Shown one piece after another: positions 17,805 through 28,501 of a DNA stretch of 64,000 nucleotides. The notes below the pieces were generated by a model. The model saw nothing but the letters and a program-made list of their open reading frames with translations, was not told the origin of the DNA and made no database searches. Origin of the DNA: G963665545 sp963665545 (lineage in GTDB: Bacteria; Pseudomonadota; Gammaproteobacteria; Xanthomonadales; SZUA-36); contig CAXXKZ010000013.1 of NCBI GenBank assembly GCA_963665545.2, positions 1-64,000 of the forward strand. Direction: 5' to 3'. Position numbers and translations under genes: made by a program. Numbering within the stretch: position 1 is the stretch's first letter; the number at the start of each line of letters is the position of its first letter.

Positions 17805-18413
17805 TCAGGCGTGGCGCAGCTTGTGAATCTGCTGATCGTGCAATCGCGCAAACAACAATTGAGCCGCACTGGCGCCAACCAGGGCGAGAAACATATCTGA
17901 CTGTGTATCCCAGATGTATCCCTGGGTACCCAGAAACGCATCGGCGCTCTCGCCGCTGAGCAGTGCCACCCACCACTCGATCAATTCATAGAAGGCGCTG
18001 ATTGCCAGGCAAATGCAAACCACGATGAAAAACAGCCAGCCGGCACGCATGACAACTGCATGTCTGATCAACAATTCACGGGCGATAATGGCGGGGACAA
18101 ATCCCTGGGCCAGGTGGCCGAGCTTGTCGTAATTGTTGCGCTCACCCTGCAGCAAATCCTGCAGCCACTCTCCGACGGGGACTTCGGCGTAGGTGTAATG
18201 CCCGCCGATCATCAATATCACGGCGTGAATCAGAATCAGCGTATAGCTTAGGGTTGTCAGGGGAAAGCGTTTTCTGGTCAGCGCCAGGATGACCAGCGCG
18301 GCCAAGGCCGGCGTGACCTCGAGCCACCAGGTCGGATAATCGTGCGGCGAAATTGCCGACCAGGCCAGCACTGCGAAAAATGCCGCCAGCCAGGCCGTGG
18401 TGAGTTTGCTCAT
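17805..18413 (-). CDS. DUF2238 (YjdF-like) inner-membrane protein
   Basis: 202 residues with about six membrane segments (TAWLAAFFAVLAWSAI, LEVTPALAALVILAL, YTLILIHAVILMIGG, GFVPAIIARELLI, AGWLFFIVVCICLAIS, MFLALVGASAAQLLF). The family signature YDKLGHLAQGFVPAI and the FYELIEWWVAL...FLGTQGYIWDTQSDM segment identify DUF2238. Function unknown. It starts 21 bases downstream of the stress-protein stop on the same strand. Confidence 0.85.
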   Translation of the reverse strand: MSKLTTAWLAAFFAVLAWSAISPHDYPTWWLEVTPALAALVILALTRKRFPLTTLSYTLILIHAVILMIGGHYTYAEVPVGEWLQDLLQGERNNYDKLGHLAQGFVPAIIARELLIRHAVVMRAGWLFFIVVCICLAISAFYELIEWWVALLSGESADAFLGTQGYIWDTQSDMFLALVGASAAQLLFARLHDQQIHKLRHA

Positions 18414-18434
18414 TAAACTTGCCTGGCGCCGGGC

Positions 18435-18881
18435 CTATTCGTAGATGCGCACGGCCAATACATCGCAGCATGCTCCATGAAGAACCGAGTTGGCGGTGGC
18501 GCCCAGCAGCAACTGCATGCCTTTCTGGCCATGCGTACCGAGCACAATCAAATCCATGTCATGGTCATCGGCAAACTGCCTGACTTCACGGGCCGGCGAG
18601 CCGCTCAGGAAGTAGCGGGCATCAGCGTCTACGCCGAATTGGTCGCCATACCCATTTAATTTCTTGTCCAATTCGTCACGCAGTTTGTCTTCCATCTCAT
18701 CCATACCCACGAAAACAGGACCATAGGGCACGACGCCCATGTAGACCGAGTCCATCGGCTCCTGAACATACACCAGGTGCAGTTTGCTCTTCTCTCCAGC
18801 CACTTCGCTGGCGCGATTCAGAATCGCTTCAGACTCGCTGCTTAAGTCGATTGCAACCAATATGTTGGCATATCCGGCCAT
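18435..18881 (-). CDS. Universal stress protein (UspA family)
   Basis: 148 residues from ATG 18881 (MAGYANILVAIDLSSE), preceded by AAGGAG. ILVAIDLS and the C-terminal LIVLGTHGQKGMQLLLGATANSVLHGACCDVL are the Usp fold, with the ATP-binding-type G-x2-G-x9-G pattern partly kept (GTHGQKG...GATANS). Family members help survival in starvation or oxidative stress. The longer start at 18923 is rejected because it lacks a ribosome-binding site and family similarity. Confidence 0.9.
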   Translation of the reverse strand: MAGYANILVAIDLSSESEAILNRASEVAGEKSKLHLVYVQEPMDSVYMGVVPYGPVFVGMDEMEDKLRDELDKKLNGYGDQFGVDADARYFLSGSPAREVRQFADDHDMDLIVLGTHGQKGMQLLLGATANSVLHGACCDVLAVRIYE

Positions 18882-19013
18882 CGGAAACTCCTTAGTCTCG
18901 CTGAAGATATTCGATCGGAACATCTTATTCTAACCCAACCGGGGTCGGCGGCTTGCCTGCGGCTCGTATGGGTCATCTCTGCGTTATTGCAGTGACTCTG
19001 GCATTATCTGCGC

Positions 19014-19751
19014 ATGAGTTTGCCGTTGCTTATCCAGTTCGCACTGTGCCCAATTGTGCTGCTGTCGTTGCTGTGGGTGACCGCCCCGTACGGCCGCCAT
19101 TTTCGCAGTGGTTGGGGCCGGGTGTTACCCAACCGGTTGGCTTGGGTCTTGATGGAAATTCCCGCCCTGGGGGTGATCGCACTGGTTGTACTATCCAGTG
19201 GGTTTCATACCGACCCCAATGCCTGGGTACCCTTGTTGCTGTGGTTGGGGCACTACGCCTATCGGACCGTTGTATTCCCGCTGCTGATGCGCCCGTCCCA
19301 CAGCACATTTCCGGCCATGCTGGTCATGTTTGCAATCGGCTTCAACGTTCTTAACGGCTGGAATAATGGCGTCGCCCTGGCGCAAGCCGGCGAGCGCGAC
19401 GTGGCGCTGATCAGCGGTCATTTTTTGGTGGGTACGGTGATTTTTGTACTTGGCTTTGCGGTGCATTTGCATTCTGACCGCCTGATCCGGCAGCTGAGAA
19501 TGCCGGGCGAGTCTTCGTATGGCATTCCGCGAGGCGGCCTGTTTCGCTGGATCAGCAGCCCTCACTACCTGGGAGAAATTGTGCAATGGACCGGCTGGGC
19601 CATTCTCACCTGGTCACTGGCTGGCGCCGCATTTGCACTGTTCACTCTATGCAACTTGCTGCCACGCGCCATCGCCAATCACAACTGGTATCTCAAAAAA
19701 TTTGCAGATTACCCGGCCGATCGCCGAATCATCCTGCCAGGCTTGTATTAG
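19014..19751 (+). CDS. Steroid 5-alpha-reductase family membrane enzyme
   Basis: 245 residues with six or seven membrane helices and the C-terminal signature of the 3-oxo-5-alpha-steroid 4-dehydrogenase family: GGLFRWISSPHYLGEIVQWTGWA, then RAIANHNWYLKKFADYPADRRIILPGLY. The late N-H-W-Y and Pro-rich end hold the NADPH-binding residues in relatives. Bacterial substrates are mostly unknown; sterol metabolism is not implied. It overlaps the opposing DUF1501 stop by four bases (convergent). Confidence 0.85.
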   Translation: MSLPLLIQFALCPIVLLSLLWVTAPYGRHFRSGWGRVLPNRLAWVLMEIPALGVIALVVLSSGFHTDPNAWVPLLLWLGHYAYRTVVFPLLMRPSHSTFPAMLVMFAIGFNVLNGWNNGVALAQAGERDVALISGHFLVGTVIFVLGFAVHLHSDRLIRQLRMPGESSYGIPRGGLFRWISSPHYLGEIVQWTGWAILTWSLAGAAFALFTLCNLLPRAIANHNWYLKKFADYPADRRIILPGLY

Positions 19752-21238
19752 CCGGCGTCCGAAAAAAGGTTGGCAAAGCTCACACCTGTTTCCCTGCCGC
19801 CGGCTGAACTGTTGGGAAAGACCACCTCGCCGGCGCCCTGATTGACCCAATCGGCAACGCGCGACAGGATACGGTCCGTCGCTGTCAGCCCCTCGATTTC
19901 TGCGCCCGGTGTTTCCAGCGGAATCTGACTGTCTGTATCAGGCCGGCTCTCGCGTTCAGGAAACAGCTCACCGTATAAACCGCCTCGTATCGAGTGACCC
20001 AGCACCATGGTATAGGTGCCGCTGCCATGGTCTGTACCGGCGGCGCCGTTGGCGACGATCTGCCTGCCGAAGTCACTGGCAAAATAAAACGCCAGATTTT
20101 CGCTGGCAGGAACATCGACATAGGGCAGGTTTTCTATGGCTGTCAAGGCGGTGTCAAGTCCGCCACCGGTACCAAAAACATCAGCCAGGTTGGCGCCAAT
20201 CTCTGCGGCCTCGTTGTTGTGGGTGTCCCAACCGCCGTAACTCATGGACACCACGCCCAGGCTGAGCTGGGAGGGCACCTGGCACACATCGAACAGATTG
20301 CGTGACTCCTAGGCGAATTCGGGGTTGAACAACTGCAGCTCGATCAATTCCTGCGGCAGCGGCCTGCATGACGCCAGTTTCTGATCCACCGCTGCGGCAA
20401 ATGAGCGCAGGGCGTCGTTGTGCTGGAAAAACAGGTGATAGGGCCAGTTGCCCGGCTGCTCAGCGACGACTTCAGGACCACGCGCCTGATAATAAGCTTT
20501 CAGCGCCCGCGCCAGGATGCTGCGGCGACTGGCCGGGTTGTCCGGGTCGGCCTGTGGCAGCGCCAGGTTGCGCATATCCTGTGCGTGCACCACCCTGGCC
20601 AGCCCCGATCCGCGAACGCTGCCCTTGTTGAAGGTTGAAACGCTGCTGCCCAGTTCCACGCTGTTGGCCGTGCCGCCAAGGTGCTCAACCAGTCGCCCGC
20701 CCCAGCCATTGCGGTCAAAATTGAGCGCTGCCAGTTCAGGCTCACCGGCATCGGCATTCAAGATGGACTGATCATGCCTGCGATTGCGTGAACAATAGGC
20801 GTTGGCGACCAGCGCCAGCCTGCCCGCGTCGAATTGTGTTTTCAACCAGCTGGCACTGCTGTGAATTCCAAATTCCCGGCCGCTGCCTGCGGCGGTGGTC
20901 AGCAGATATTCAGCGTCAAACATCTGTTGATAATTCGCATAGGCGTCGCTATAAAGCGAGCGTCTGGCCTGCCACAGCAAGTCCAGGTAATCACTGTCCG
21001 GGTGATTTGGGGCCGGCATGAACAGATAGCGAAAATCCGCTCCGCCGTGCAGCATGAAGTTCACCAGCGTGCGGGGCATATCCTGTGGTGCGCAGCTGGC
21101 GCCCGGGCCCAGATCTTGGTCCTGGTCCTGACCCAGCAAAAGAGCCGGTCTGCCGGCGATCATGCTTCCGGCCAGCGACGCGGCAACGGCCTGGCGCAGG
21201 AATGCCCGGCGGTTGATGGATTGTTGCTCAGCCTTCAT
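19748..21238 (-). CDS. DUF1501 family protein interrupted by an in-frame TAG
   Basis: ATG 21238 (MKAEQQSINRRAFLRQAVAASLAG) begins a Tat-type signal (NRRAFLRQ), then the DUF1501 segments TLVNFMLHGGADFRYLFMPA, RLALVANAYCSRNRRHDQS and, later, SMSYGGWDTHNN, AFYFASDFGR, DHGSGTYTMVLGH. The frame is interrupted by TAG at 20309-20311 (NPEFA-stop-ESRNLFDVC) and then stays in phase to 19748. A CAG-to-TAG change would explain it. DUF1501 proteins pair with DUF1800 in secreted, sulfatase-like complexes of unknown role; here the ATG overlaps the DUF1800 stop (ATGA). Confidence 0.8.
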
Positions 21239-23185
21239 GGCGACTCCCCGGTACGGGCAAAGGCAAACGGCATCATCGTGATGAAATTTATCGCCATGCC
21301 GACGCACACTTGCTCGTCGGGGTCGGTGAAATTCATTTCAACCGCAGCAAGCTCCTGGTTCACATCAGCGACCCATCCCTCCTGCAAGTCTTCGGAGGAA
21401 TATAGGGCATCCAGGTTGTCGCGATCGACCACGGCGGCGAAATCAAACCCGGTAGCGAGCAGGCTGTGCACATTGGCCTGCGCAACGATGTCAAAGTTGG
21501 CCCCGCCATCGGCAATGAACCGCTGCCACAGCCACTGCGCGACATCGCCCACGATATGTTTGCCGTTGGGGTTGGTAGGGATCACAGTGCCCCAGTCTTT
21601 GCGCCACAACCGCGCGGCGCCTTCGGCTTGCAGCAAGTAATACAGCTCGGCGGTCGCCAGCGCATCGGGGTTGTTGACGTTTTGATTCCATGCGTTGCGG
21701 AATGAAAAGCGGTCATTGGCGGCGTCATTGCCGGTCTGCCCGCCAAAAACGTCCCTGATTGGCGCAAATGCCAGGGCGTTCTGCTCCAGCATCGGAATAA
21801 CCGGTCCGATAAAGAATGGCTTGGCGAAAGATTCGGTGTTGTCGAGGATATTGGCATTGTGGATAATCAGATTGCGCTCGAAGGCAGACCAGTATTTGAA
21901 TGCTTCGGGGGCATGAAACTGGTCTGAAATCGCATAGGCGCGGAGGAAGCGCAGGAGATTGAACTGCGCTGCCTGCCAGGCAGTCTGCAGTCCAGTGGCT
22001 TCCTCAGCCGTGATGACGGTGTCGCCAAAAAATCGCACCAGCTTCAGCGGCGTGTTGGCAACCGACTCAGGATGAGTCGCTGCCACCATGCCCAATACTT
22101 TCAACTTGTCCGCGGCCGTCTCGCCGCAGATGGGCTGATGCAAGATTTCCAGACAACTCTGTGCCCCCTTGCGAAAGTCAAAGTGTGCGGTACGGTTGTA
22201 AATATCCCGCCCCACTGCGTCTTGGTGATCGGTGAAGACTATGTCAGAGAGAAACCAATCAAACTGACTGACCGAATCAAAGCGGTCGGGCTCAGCGTCG
22301 AGATACATGCCGGTCAGCAATTTGGCATTGTTCTCAATGGTCACGCCCTCGTGGTAGTCGGCATCTTCCGTTGTGCCCTGTATTCCGAACAACAGCTGGA
22401 AGTACTCGCGGGCAAAATCGTCGTTGCCGAAGAATTCGCCGGTATTGGGGTGGACATAACTGGCGAAATGTCCGTAAGCCAGCGCAACCGCTCCGTTAAT
22501 CGCCGCCTGGTACATCAATTCGACGAAATCGCTGCTGTTCATCAACGCCTCGACCGTGTCGTCGTAGTAGTCACGTATCAGCCCCACACCCGCATTTTGA
22601 ATATGAATCGAAGCGTGGTAGTTGGTCAGGTAGAACGCCGTTTTGTGGAGAAACTGGTTGCAACCCCGCGTATGCATGGCGCGCGGCCAGACCAGGTACA
22701 AGCCCACGGGGCTGAGCTGGCCCAGGTCCTCGAATAGCAAGGCGCAGTAGGAACGGTCAAAAACCCGTGCTGGATTGGCGGGATCGTCAGAGCTCCACAG
22801 CTGCTGCAGTTGGGTCATCGAGGTGCACTGAAAATCGGCATTGCTGCCATCGGGCGCCGACAGGCGTAGGTTGATGGGGTTGAAGTTGAGCATTTGGACG
22901 ATGGCCCGTTCCGGTCTCATGCCGGACCAACGGGCGATTTGCTCGTCGCTGGCATGACCGCCAAATGCAAATGACTGCAGCACCCGGCGTACGGTGCCCT
23001 CGGTCCAGCGATCTCCGGGAATGACCTCCAGGCCCTCCAGCCTGACGCCGGATATGGCGTCTGCGATGTCTATTGGTTGGCGGAAATCCGCCCAAGTTCT
23101 GAGCCAGTGCAGAAACGGAAACAAACAGACCCATGCTCAGCACCAAGCGGAGGAGCAAGTCATGTCTGAAATATTTATTGCGCAC
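21235..23185 (-). CDS. DUF1800 family secreted protein, frameshift just after the signal peptide
   Basis: GTG 23185 encodes a signal peptide (LLLRLVLSMGLFVSVSALAQ); the mature protein (from about RQPIDIADAISGV) is in another frame, needing removal of one base near 23085-23097 (GGATTTCCGCC). Without the repair, the long frame starts at 23124 without a signal. The body has typical DUF1800 elements: TVRRVLQSFAFGG, WSGMRPERAIVQMLNFNP, HASIHIQNAGVGLIRDYYDD, GEFFGNDDFAREYFQLLFG, HPESVANTPLKLVRFFGD. Function unknown; always near DUF1501. Confidence 0.8.
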
Positions 23186-23301
23186 TCAGTTTCCTGGTTG
23201 ACGATCGACGCTCAAAACCGCGTTGGGCCTCAAAGATGATCCTGCGGCTGTCTGCAATTTGGCAATAAACCCCGTGCAAAGTTCAATGTTTCCTTGTGTT
23301 G

Positions 23302-23721
23302 CTAGCGTACTACACCAGGCTTCGGAAAATCGAAGGCGTCCGGTAAAAGGCCCTTTTTCGACCACTCTTTAACCGCACTAGAATCGCAGGCTGAGATGAT
23401 CACCGCTTCTGGGGCCATGAGTTCATGCATCACCTGGCGGCAAGCCCCGCAAGGCGCAAAGGCCCGCTCGCCGGGTACATATATGACCAAGCGCTCCAAT
23501 GTACCTGCTTTGGCCCCGTGAGCGACGGCATTATTCAGCGCATTGCGCTCGGCACACTGGGTGAGGCCGAAGACACCGTTCTCCACGTTGCAACCACTGA
23601 ATACGCGCCCACGCTGATCTTCAACGACCGCGCCGACCGGAAAATGACTGTAAGGTGCGTACGAGTTCGCGCTGGCCGCCTTGGCCTGTGCTATGAGTTC
23701 GGCTGATTTCTTCTTGGGCAT
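23302..23721 (-). CDS. cdd: Cytidine deaminase
   Basis: 139 residues, the short tetrameric class. Substrate-binding YAPYSHFPVGAVV, the catalytic CAE in GLTQCAERNALNNAV, and the zinc pair PCGACRQVM are all present. It deaminates cytidine and deoxycytidine to uridine forms. It lies 37 bases downstream of deoA on the same strand, so the two make a nucleoside-salvage operon. Confidence 0.95.
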   Translation of the reverse strand: MPKKKSAELIAQAKAASANSYAPYSHFPVGAVVEDQRGRVFSGCNVENGVFGLTQCAERNALNNAVAHGAKAGTLERLVIYVPGERAFAPCGACRQVMHELMAPEAVIISACDSSAVKEWSKKGLLPDAFDFPKPGVVR

Positions 23722-23758
23722 AAGAGCGGGATTCCTGCTGCTGTTCGATGTTGGTCTG

Positions 23759-25081
23759 TCAGGACTGGAGGATGACCGGCCTGTCGAGCGGTCTGACGTC
23801 GGTAATCTGGTAGGCCTGCTTGAGTGTCAACGCTGCCCGCGCCCAATCGTCTTCACTTCGGGCATGCACCATGGCAAGCGGACGATCTGGATTGATTGCA
23901 TCACCAAGGCCAATCAGATCCGACAGACCCACGGCGGGATCGACAGGATCCCCAGGACGTTTGCGGCCTCCACCCAACTCGACAACCGATACCCCGACGG
24001 CCTGTGTATCGATGCCCGATACAAAGCCGCTGTGGCCGGCAAATACTGGCTTGATGACCTCCGCCCGGGGCAGTATATCCCGGTGCTGCTCGAGGATGTG
24101 TGCGGAGCCTCCCTGGGCACAGACCATGGCGGCAAACTTGTCCGCCGCAGCACCGCTGGCGAGCCTGTCACTGACCATTGCCTGCGCGTCTCTGCGATTC
24201 TGATGAATGTCACCCACCAGCAGCATGTCTGATGCAACCGCGCTGATGACCTCGACCAGGCGCGGATGTCTTTTATCACCGGTAAGGAACCCAATGGCCT
24301 CCGCTACTTCGACTGCGTTGCCGGCACTCCAGGCCAACGGCTGGCCCATATCTGTCAGAACTGAGCGGCATCTGACCCCAGCGGCAGCAGCGATATGGCC
24401 AATCTTGCCGGCGAGTTGACGCGCTTGCTCTACGTCTCGCATAAAGGCCCCGTTGCCACATTTAATATCCATCACCAGGCCTTCAAGGCCTTCAGCGAGC
24501 TTCTTGGCCAGTATGGAAGATACGATTAGGGGAATGGAGTCGACCGTTGCCGTAGCGTCCCTGACGGCGTAAATGCGCCCATCTGCAGGGGCGAATTCGG
24601 CAGACTGGCCCACAATGGCCACACCAATCTGTCTGACTTGCCGCTGAAATCGTTCTGACGCCGGAAACAGTTGCAGGCCCGGAATACTCTCCAGCTTGTC
24701 AACCGTACCGCCGGTGTGGCCGAGACCCCGCCCCGAGATCATCGGCACGAAAGCGCCGCAGGCCGCAACCAGCGGGCCCACCACCAGGCTGACCAGATCG
24801 CCTACCCCGCCGGTTGAATGTTTGTCCAGCACCGGCCCGTCAAGGCCACACCAATGCAATACCGTTCCACTGTCCCGCATGGAGCGCGTCAGCGTGCCGA
24901 GTTCTTCATCCGACAGGCCCCTGAAGAAAATTGCCATTGCCAGGGCGGCAATCTGGGAATCGCTGACGGCGCCTGAGGTTATGCCTTCAACCAGCCCGCG
25001 GATTTCTTCACTGGACAAAGCCAGGCCCTCGCGCTTTTTCCTGATCAGTTGCTCGGTCAAGGGCATTTGGCGCTCATGCAA
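23759..25081 (-). CDS. deoA: Thymidine phosphorylase
   Basis: 440 residues, the E. coli DeoA length. Signatures: DKHSTGGVGD (phosphate site), MISGRGLGHTGGTVDKLESIPG, SSILAKKLAEGLEGLVMDIKCGNGAFM and the C-terminal domain with SGIDTQAVGVSVVELGGGR. It cleaves thymidine with phosphate to thymine and deoxyribose-1-phosphate. Met-1 and Met-6 are both possible starts. Operon with cdd. Confidence 0.95.
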   Translation of the reverse strand: MHERQMPLTEQLIRKKREGLALSSEEIRGLVEGITSGAVSDSQIAALAMAIFFRGLSDEELGTLTRSMRDSGTVLHWCGLDGPVLDKHSTGGVGDLVSLVVGPLVAACGAFVPMISGRGLGHTGGTVDKLESIPGLQLFPASERFQRQVRQIGVAIVGQSAEFAPADGRIYAVRDATATVDSIPLIVSSILAKKLAEGLEGLVMDIKCGNGAFMRDVEQARQLAGKIGHIAAAAGVRCRSVLTDMGQPLAWSAGNAVEVAEAIGFLTGDKRHPRLVEVISAVASDMLLVGDIHQNRRDAQAMVSDRLASGAAADKFAAMVCAQGGSAHILEQHRDILPRAEVIKPVFAGHSGFVSGIDTQAVGVSVVELGGGRKRPGDPVDPAVGLSDLIGLGDAINPDRPLAMVHARSEDDWARAALTLKQAYQITDVRPLDRPVILQS

Positions 25082-25675
25082 ACAGGGTTAAGAGTTGAAT
25101 CATGACGGACAGCCCCCACATTGCCAACTCTCCTGCCAAAATTGAGCCGCCAAACCGGATGCGAAAACCCCGAAATTCCCGATCCGGCGTGACGGTTCAT
25201 GAGGTAAGAAAACAACATATTTTGTTTTTTACACACATTTTTCGACTTAGTTGTTGTGGTTTGCCCGTCAAATTGGGTAAAATCAGCTGACACAGACGGA
25301 TTTGGCTGGAGAACAAACAGGGTGAAGCCGGATCAGTCTGGCTGTCATGAAGACTTTTTAACGTTTTTCTTACACCAAGAGTTTATGATTGGCCACTAAT
25401 TGGCTAGCTTGGTCGGTTAAGGAGTTTTATTGTGATCCGAGCAAGGTCAAATGATTGTCCGAAAGAGACAAGTTGAGGAGAGTTCGAAGATTTATATTAG
25501 CGTCTGCTGAATACGGTGTAATGCCTGATTCTGAACGATTCTGGGCGCTGCAAAACAGAGGAAATACTTTGTGAGCAGAACCCTGAAATCGCTAAAACCG
25601 GCATTGAATATCGTTCAGCTAAACTTGACGATAACGGTAATAAACCGGACACTTTGACCCCAAAGGGCCCCGACA
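25082..25675. other. 594-bp interval upstream of the ceramide-type operon
   Basis: The region is more AT-rich than its flanks and has no long gene. It probably holds divergent promoters for deoA and for the acyl-AMP ligase operon. A 14-codon frame with a strong ribosome-binding site (25432-25476) is listed separately. The 62-codon frame at 25102 has no ribosome-binding site or recognisable product. Confidence 0.4.
25432..25476 (+). CDS. Possible 14-residue leader peptide
   Basis: TTAAGGAG at 25417-25424 precedes GTG 25432 at seven bases; the frame reads MIRARSNDCPKETS and stops. It lies about 200 bases upstream of the acyl-AMP ligase start. No attenuator hairpin was found to prove a leader function, so this is a weak call based on the ribosome-binding site alone. 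Confidence 0.2.
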   Translation: MIRARSNDCPKETS

Positions 25676-27499
25676 ATGACTTTTCAAAGCAAGAATGGGC
25701 AAAATAACCGGTCGCAATATGCATCCAATCTCGATATGAAACCGACACCCAATAATCATTCCTTACCCTTGAAATCTGCTGGTTTCAAGAGTTTGGCAGA
25801 GGCACTGGAATACGCAGCTGACGGTGAAAGTGGATTTAATTTCTACGATCACCGTGGCAACCTGAGCCAGAATTTGTCGTACCGGCAGCTTTATCATGAA
25901 GCTCGCGTGCTGGCGCGCAAGCTCAATTCGCTCGGTTGCGCGCGTGGTACACGCGTGGGCATCATTGCCGAAACAGACCCGCTGTTCCATCGATTCTTTT
26001 TCGCCTGCCAGTTCGCCGGCCTGATCCCGGTGGCTTTGCCCGCCGGAATCCAACTGGGTGCGCACAAGGCCTACGTCGGGCAGATCAAGCGCATGCTGGA
26101 AAGTTGCGGCGCTGAAATTGCCGTTGCGCCACATTCACACGCCGACTTTTTGGAAGAAGTCGCACAGATTCTGGATCTGACCATGTCGGGTACGCCAGAA
26201 GACTTCGACGCCTTGGCAGAGGATTCGTCCGAACTGACCCCCATGGAAGGCCGCGAATCCGCTTACCTGCAGTACACCTCCGGCAGTACACGATTTCCGC
26301 GTGGCGTCGAAATCGATCAGTTTACTGCTTTGGACAATCTGCAGGAAATTGCCGAATATGGGTTGAAGCTGGAGCGCACTGACCGCTTTGTTTCATGGCT
26401 GCCGTTTTACCATGACATGGGCATGATCGGATTCATCCTGGTACCGTTAATCAGCCAGCTATCGGTTGATTACTTGGCATCCCGGACTTTCGCCATGCGT
26501 CCGCGGCTCTGGTTGAAACTTATTTCCGACAATCGAGGCACGATATCATCCAGCCCGACTTTCGGTTACGCACTTTGTGCCAAACGCCTGCGACCGTCTG
26601 ATTACGAGCGCTATGACCTTAGTTGCTGGCGTGCTGCCTGCGTTGGTGCTGAGCAAATCAAACCCCAGCCGCTGAAGGATTTCGCCAAAGCCCTGGCGCC
26701 CTGTGGATTCAATCCCAGGTCATTCATCGCCTGCTACGGTATGGCCGAAACCGTTCTGGTGGTCAGCTTCGCAGCTTTGGATGCCGGCATTCGTGTCGAT
26801 TTCGTCGATCAGGATGCAATGGGCATCACCGGCGCCGCGAATCCGATGCTGGAGGCGCATCCGAAAGCGGCCGGCTATGTCGATTGCGGGACGGTATTAC
26901 CGAGCTTTGACTTCCGCATTTGTGGACCTGATGGTGAAGAACTGGCTGACCGCGAATGCGGCATCATTTACCTGAAAGGACCAAGCGTCATGCGGGGTTA
27001 CTTTCAGGACGAAGAATCAACGCGGTCCGTATTGTCAGAACAAGGCTGGCTCGACACCGGCGACATCGGTTACCGAATTGGCAACAACCTAGTCATCACT
27101 GCGCGCAGCAAGGACGTCATCATTATCAAGGGCCGTAATATCTGGCCGCATGATCTTGAGACTGTGGTCGAGAAATTGCCCCAAGTGCGAATGGGCGGTG
27201 TGGCGGCATTCTCTGCGCCTGAAGTCAATGACCAGGAACAGGCCGTACTGGTCGTTGAAACCCGTAGCAGGGATTTGGATGACCGCGAGGAATTGGTCCA
27301 CCGAATCACCGAGCTGATGCACGAATATTTTGGCATCAATGTCGAAATCGATCTGGTCAAGCCGGGCACGCTGCCGAGAACATCCTCTGGCAAGCTGTCT
27401 CGTTCCCTGTCCAAGAAGGGCTACCTCGCACGACTCAATGAAAGCGTCAAGGCGCACTACGACTACGCCGTGCCCTACCCAGAGCGGAAAATCGCCTGA
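25676..27499 (+). CDS. Fatty acyl-AMP ligase (AasR-like), ceramide operon
   Basis: 607 residues of the adenylate-forming superfamily. YLQYTSGSTRFPRGVE is the P-loop, WLPFYHDMGMIGFILVPL is typical of fatty acyl-AMP ligases, ACYGMAETVLVVS and GWLDTGDIGYRI follow, and PRTSSGKLSRSLSKKGY carries the catalytic Lys. FAALs make acyl-adenylate and load it on an acyl carrier protein; an ACP gene lies 1 kb downstream. In Caulobacter-type clusters the equivalent supplies acyl-ACP for serine palmitoyltransferase. The start is uncertain: ATG 25676 has no clear ribosome-binding site, ATG 25736 is an alternative. Confidence 0.88.
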   Translation: MTFQSKNGQNNRSQYASNLDMKPTPNNHSLPLKSAGFKSLAEALEYAADGESGFNFYDHRGNLSQNLSYRQLYHEARVLARKLNSLGCARGTRVGIIAETDPLFHRFFFACQFAGLIPVALPAGIQLGAHKAYVGQIKRMLESCGAEIAVAPHSHADFLEEVAQILDLTMSGTPEDFDALAEDSSELTPMEGRESAYLQYTSGSTRFPRGVEIDQFTALDNLQEIAEYGLKLERTDRFVSWLPFYHDMGMIGFILVPLISQLSVDYLASRTFAMRPRLWLKLISDNRGTISSSPTFGYALCAKRLRPSDYERYDLSCWRAACVGAEQIKPQPLKDFAKALAPCGFNPRSFIACYGMAETVLVVSFAALDAGIRVDFVDQDAMGITGAANPMLEAHPKAAGYVDCGTVLPSFDFRICGPDGEELADRECGIIYLKGPSVMRGYFQDEESTRSVLSEQGWLDTGDIGYRIGNNLVITARSKDVIIIKGRNIWPHDLETVVEKLPQVRMGGVAAFSAPEVNDQEQAVLVVETRSRDLDDREELVHRITELMHEYFGINVEIDLVKPGTLPRTSSGKLSRSLSKKGYLARLNESVKAHYDYAVPYPERKIA

Positions 27500-27500
27500 T

Positions 27501-28452
27501 TTGACGCGCTCGCAAGAGCCTGTATTACTGACAGGCGCCACCGGTTTCATCGGTCGGCGCTTACAGACCATACTCACCCGCCAGGGCCGCAAGGTTCGGG
27601 CGCTGATCAGACCAGGCTCTCTGAATCGCGACGCGCTTCTGCCCCAAGTGGAAGTCATTGAAGGAAACCTGAACGATGCCCAGACGCTGTCTCGCGCCGT
27701 GTCGGGTATTTCCGCAGCCGTCTACGCTGCAGGTAGCGTTCGGGGCCGGAATGCAGTCGATTTTGCTGCCGCGAATGTCGACGGCGTGCGTTGCATGGTC
27801 GAGGCAATAAATCTCGCAGAACCTGAGACTCCACTGCTTTTGATGTCCTCGCTGGCGGCCAGTCGGCCATCACTGTCAGATTATTCCCGCAGCAAATTCC
27901 TCGGCGAAGAGCAGCTCAAGCAGCGCTCCACACGCCCCTGGTCAATTATCCGTCCATCCGCCGTGTACGGCCCAGGTGACAAAGAAATGTTGCCATTACT
28001 CAAACTCGCCCGCAGTGGATGGGCTGTACAACCGGGACCGGACGGCCAGCGAGTCAACCTGATACATGCCGATGACTTGTGCGCTGCGGCGTGTGCGTGG
28101 CTCGATCACTGGCAGGCGTGCCGCAGTCAGACATACACGCTTGATGACTGGACAAGCAGGCGGCTATACCTGGCGGCAGATTGTGGAATCAGCGGGCGCC
28201 AGTACATTTCATCGTATCCAGGTGCCGCAATCATTATTGCGGGCCAGCGCCTGGACCAACCTGGCCGTATCTGCCGTAACTCGGCACTTTACCGGCAACC
28301 AACCCATGCTGACACCGGGCAAAGTGAACGAACTGACACAATCGTCGTGGCTGTGTGACAATGAGCCCTTCTGCAGGGCCACCGGGTGGCGTCCGCAAAT
28401 CAGTTTAATAGAGGGTATTCAATTGACTCTTGAAAACAGCGACAATGGCTGA
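27501..28452 (+). CDS. NAD(P)-dependent epimerase/reductase (CerR-like), one +1 frameshift
   Basis: Starts at TTG 27501, one base past the ligase stop. Rossmann motif TGATGFIGRRL, AAVYAAGSVRG, and the YSRSKFLGEEQL catalytic Tyr/Lys mark the extended SDR family. The frame runs into ...QTYTLDDWTS and then should continue GQAGGYTWRQIVESAG in the next frame; deleting one T near 28149 restores it to the stop at 28452. In bacterial ceramide clusters this gene reduces the 3-oxo group of the sphingoid product (CerR); that role here is inferred from neighbours. Confidence 0.8.
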
Positions 28453-28501
28453 CCGGAATGGACCGCCTGCCCGGTCAAATGAATGGACAGCTGGAGAAAC
28501 C

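Noticed and set aside
25102..25290. 62-codon plus-strand frame in the deoA-ligase gap
   Set aside because: No ribosome-binding site, no family resemblance and an overlapping minus-strand frame of similar quality.
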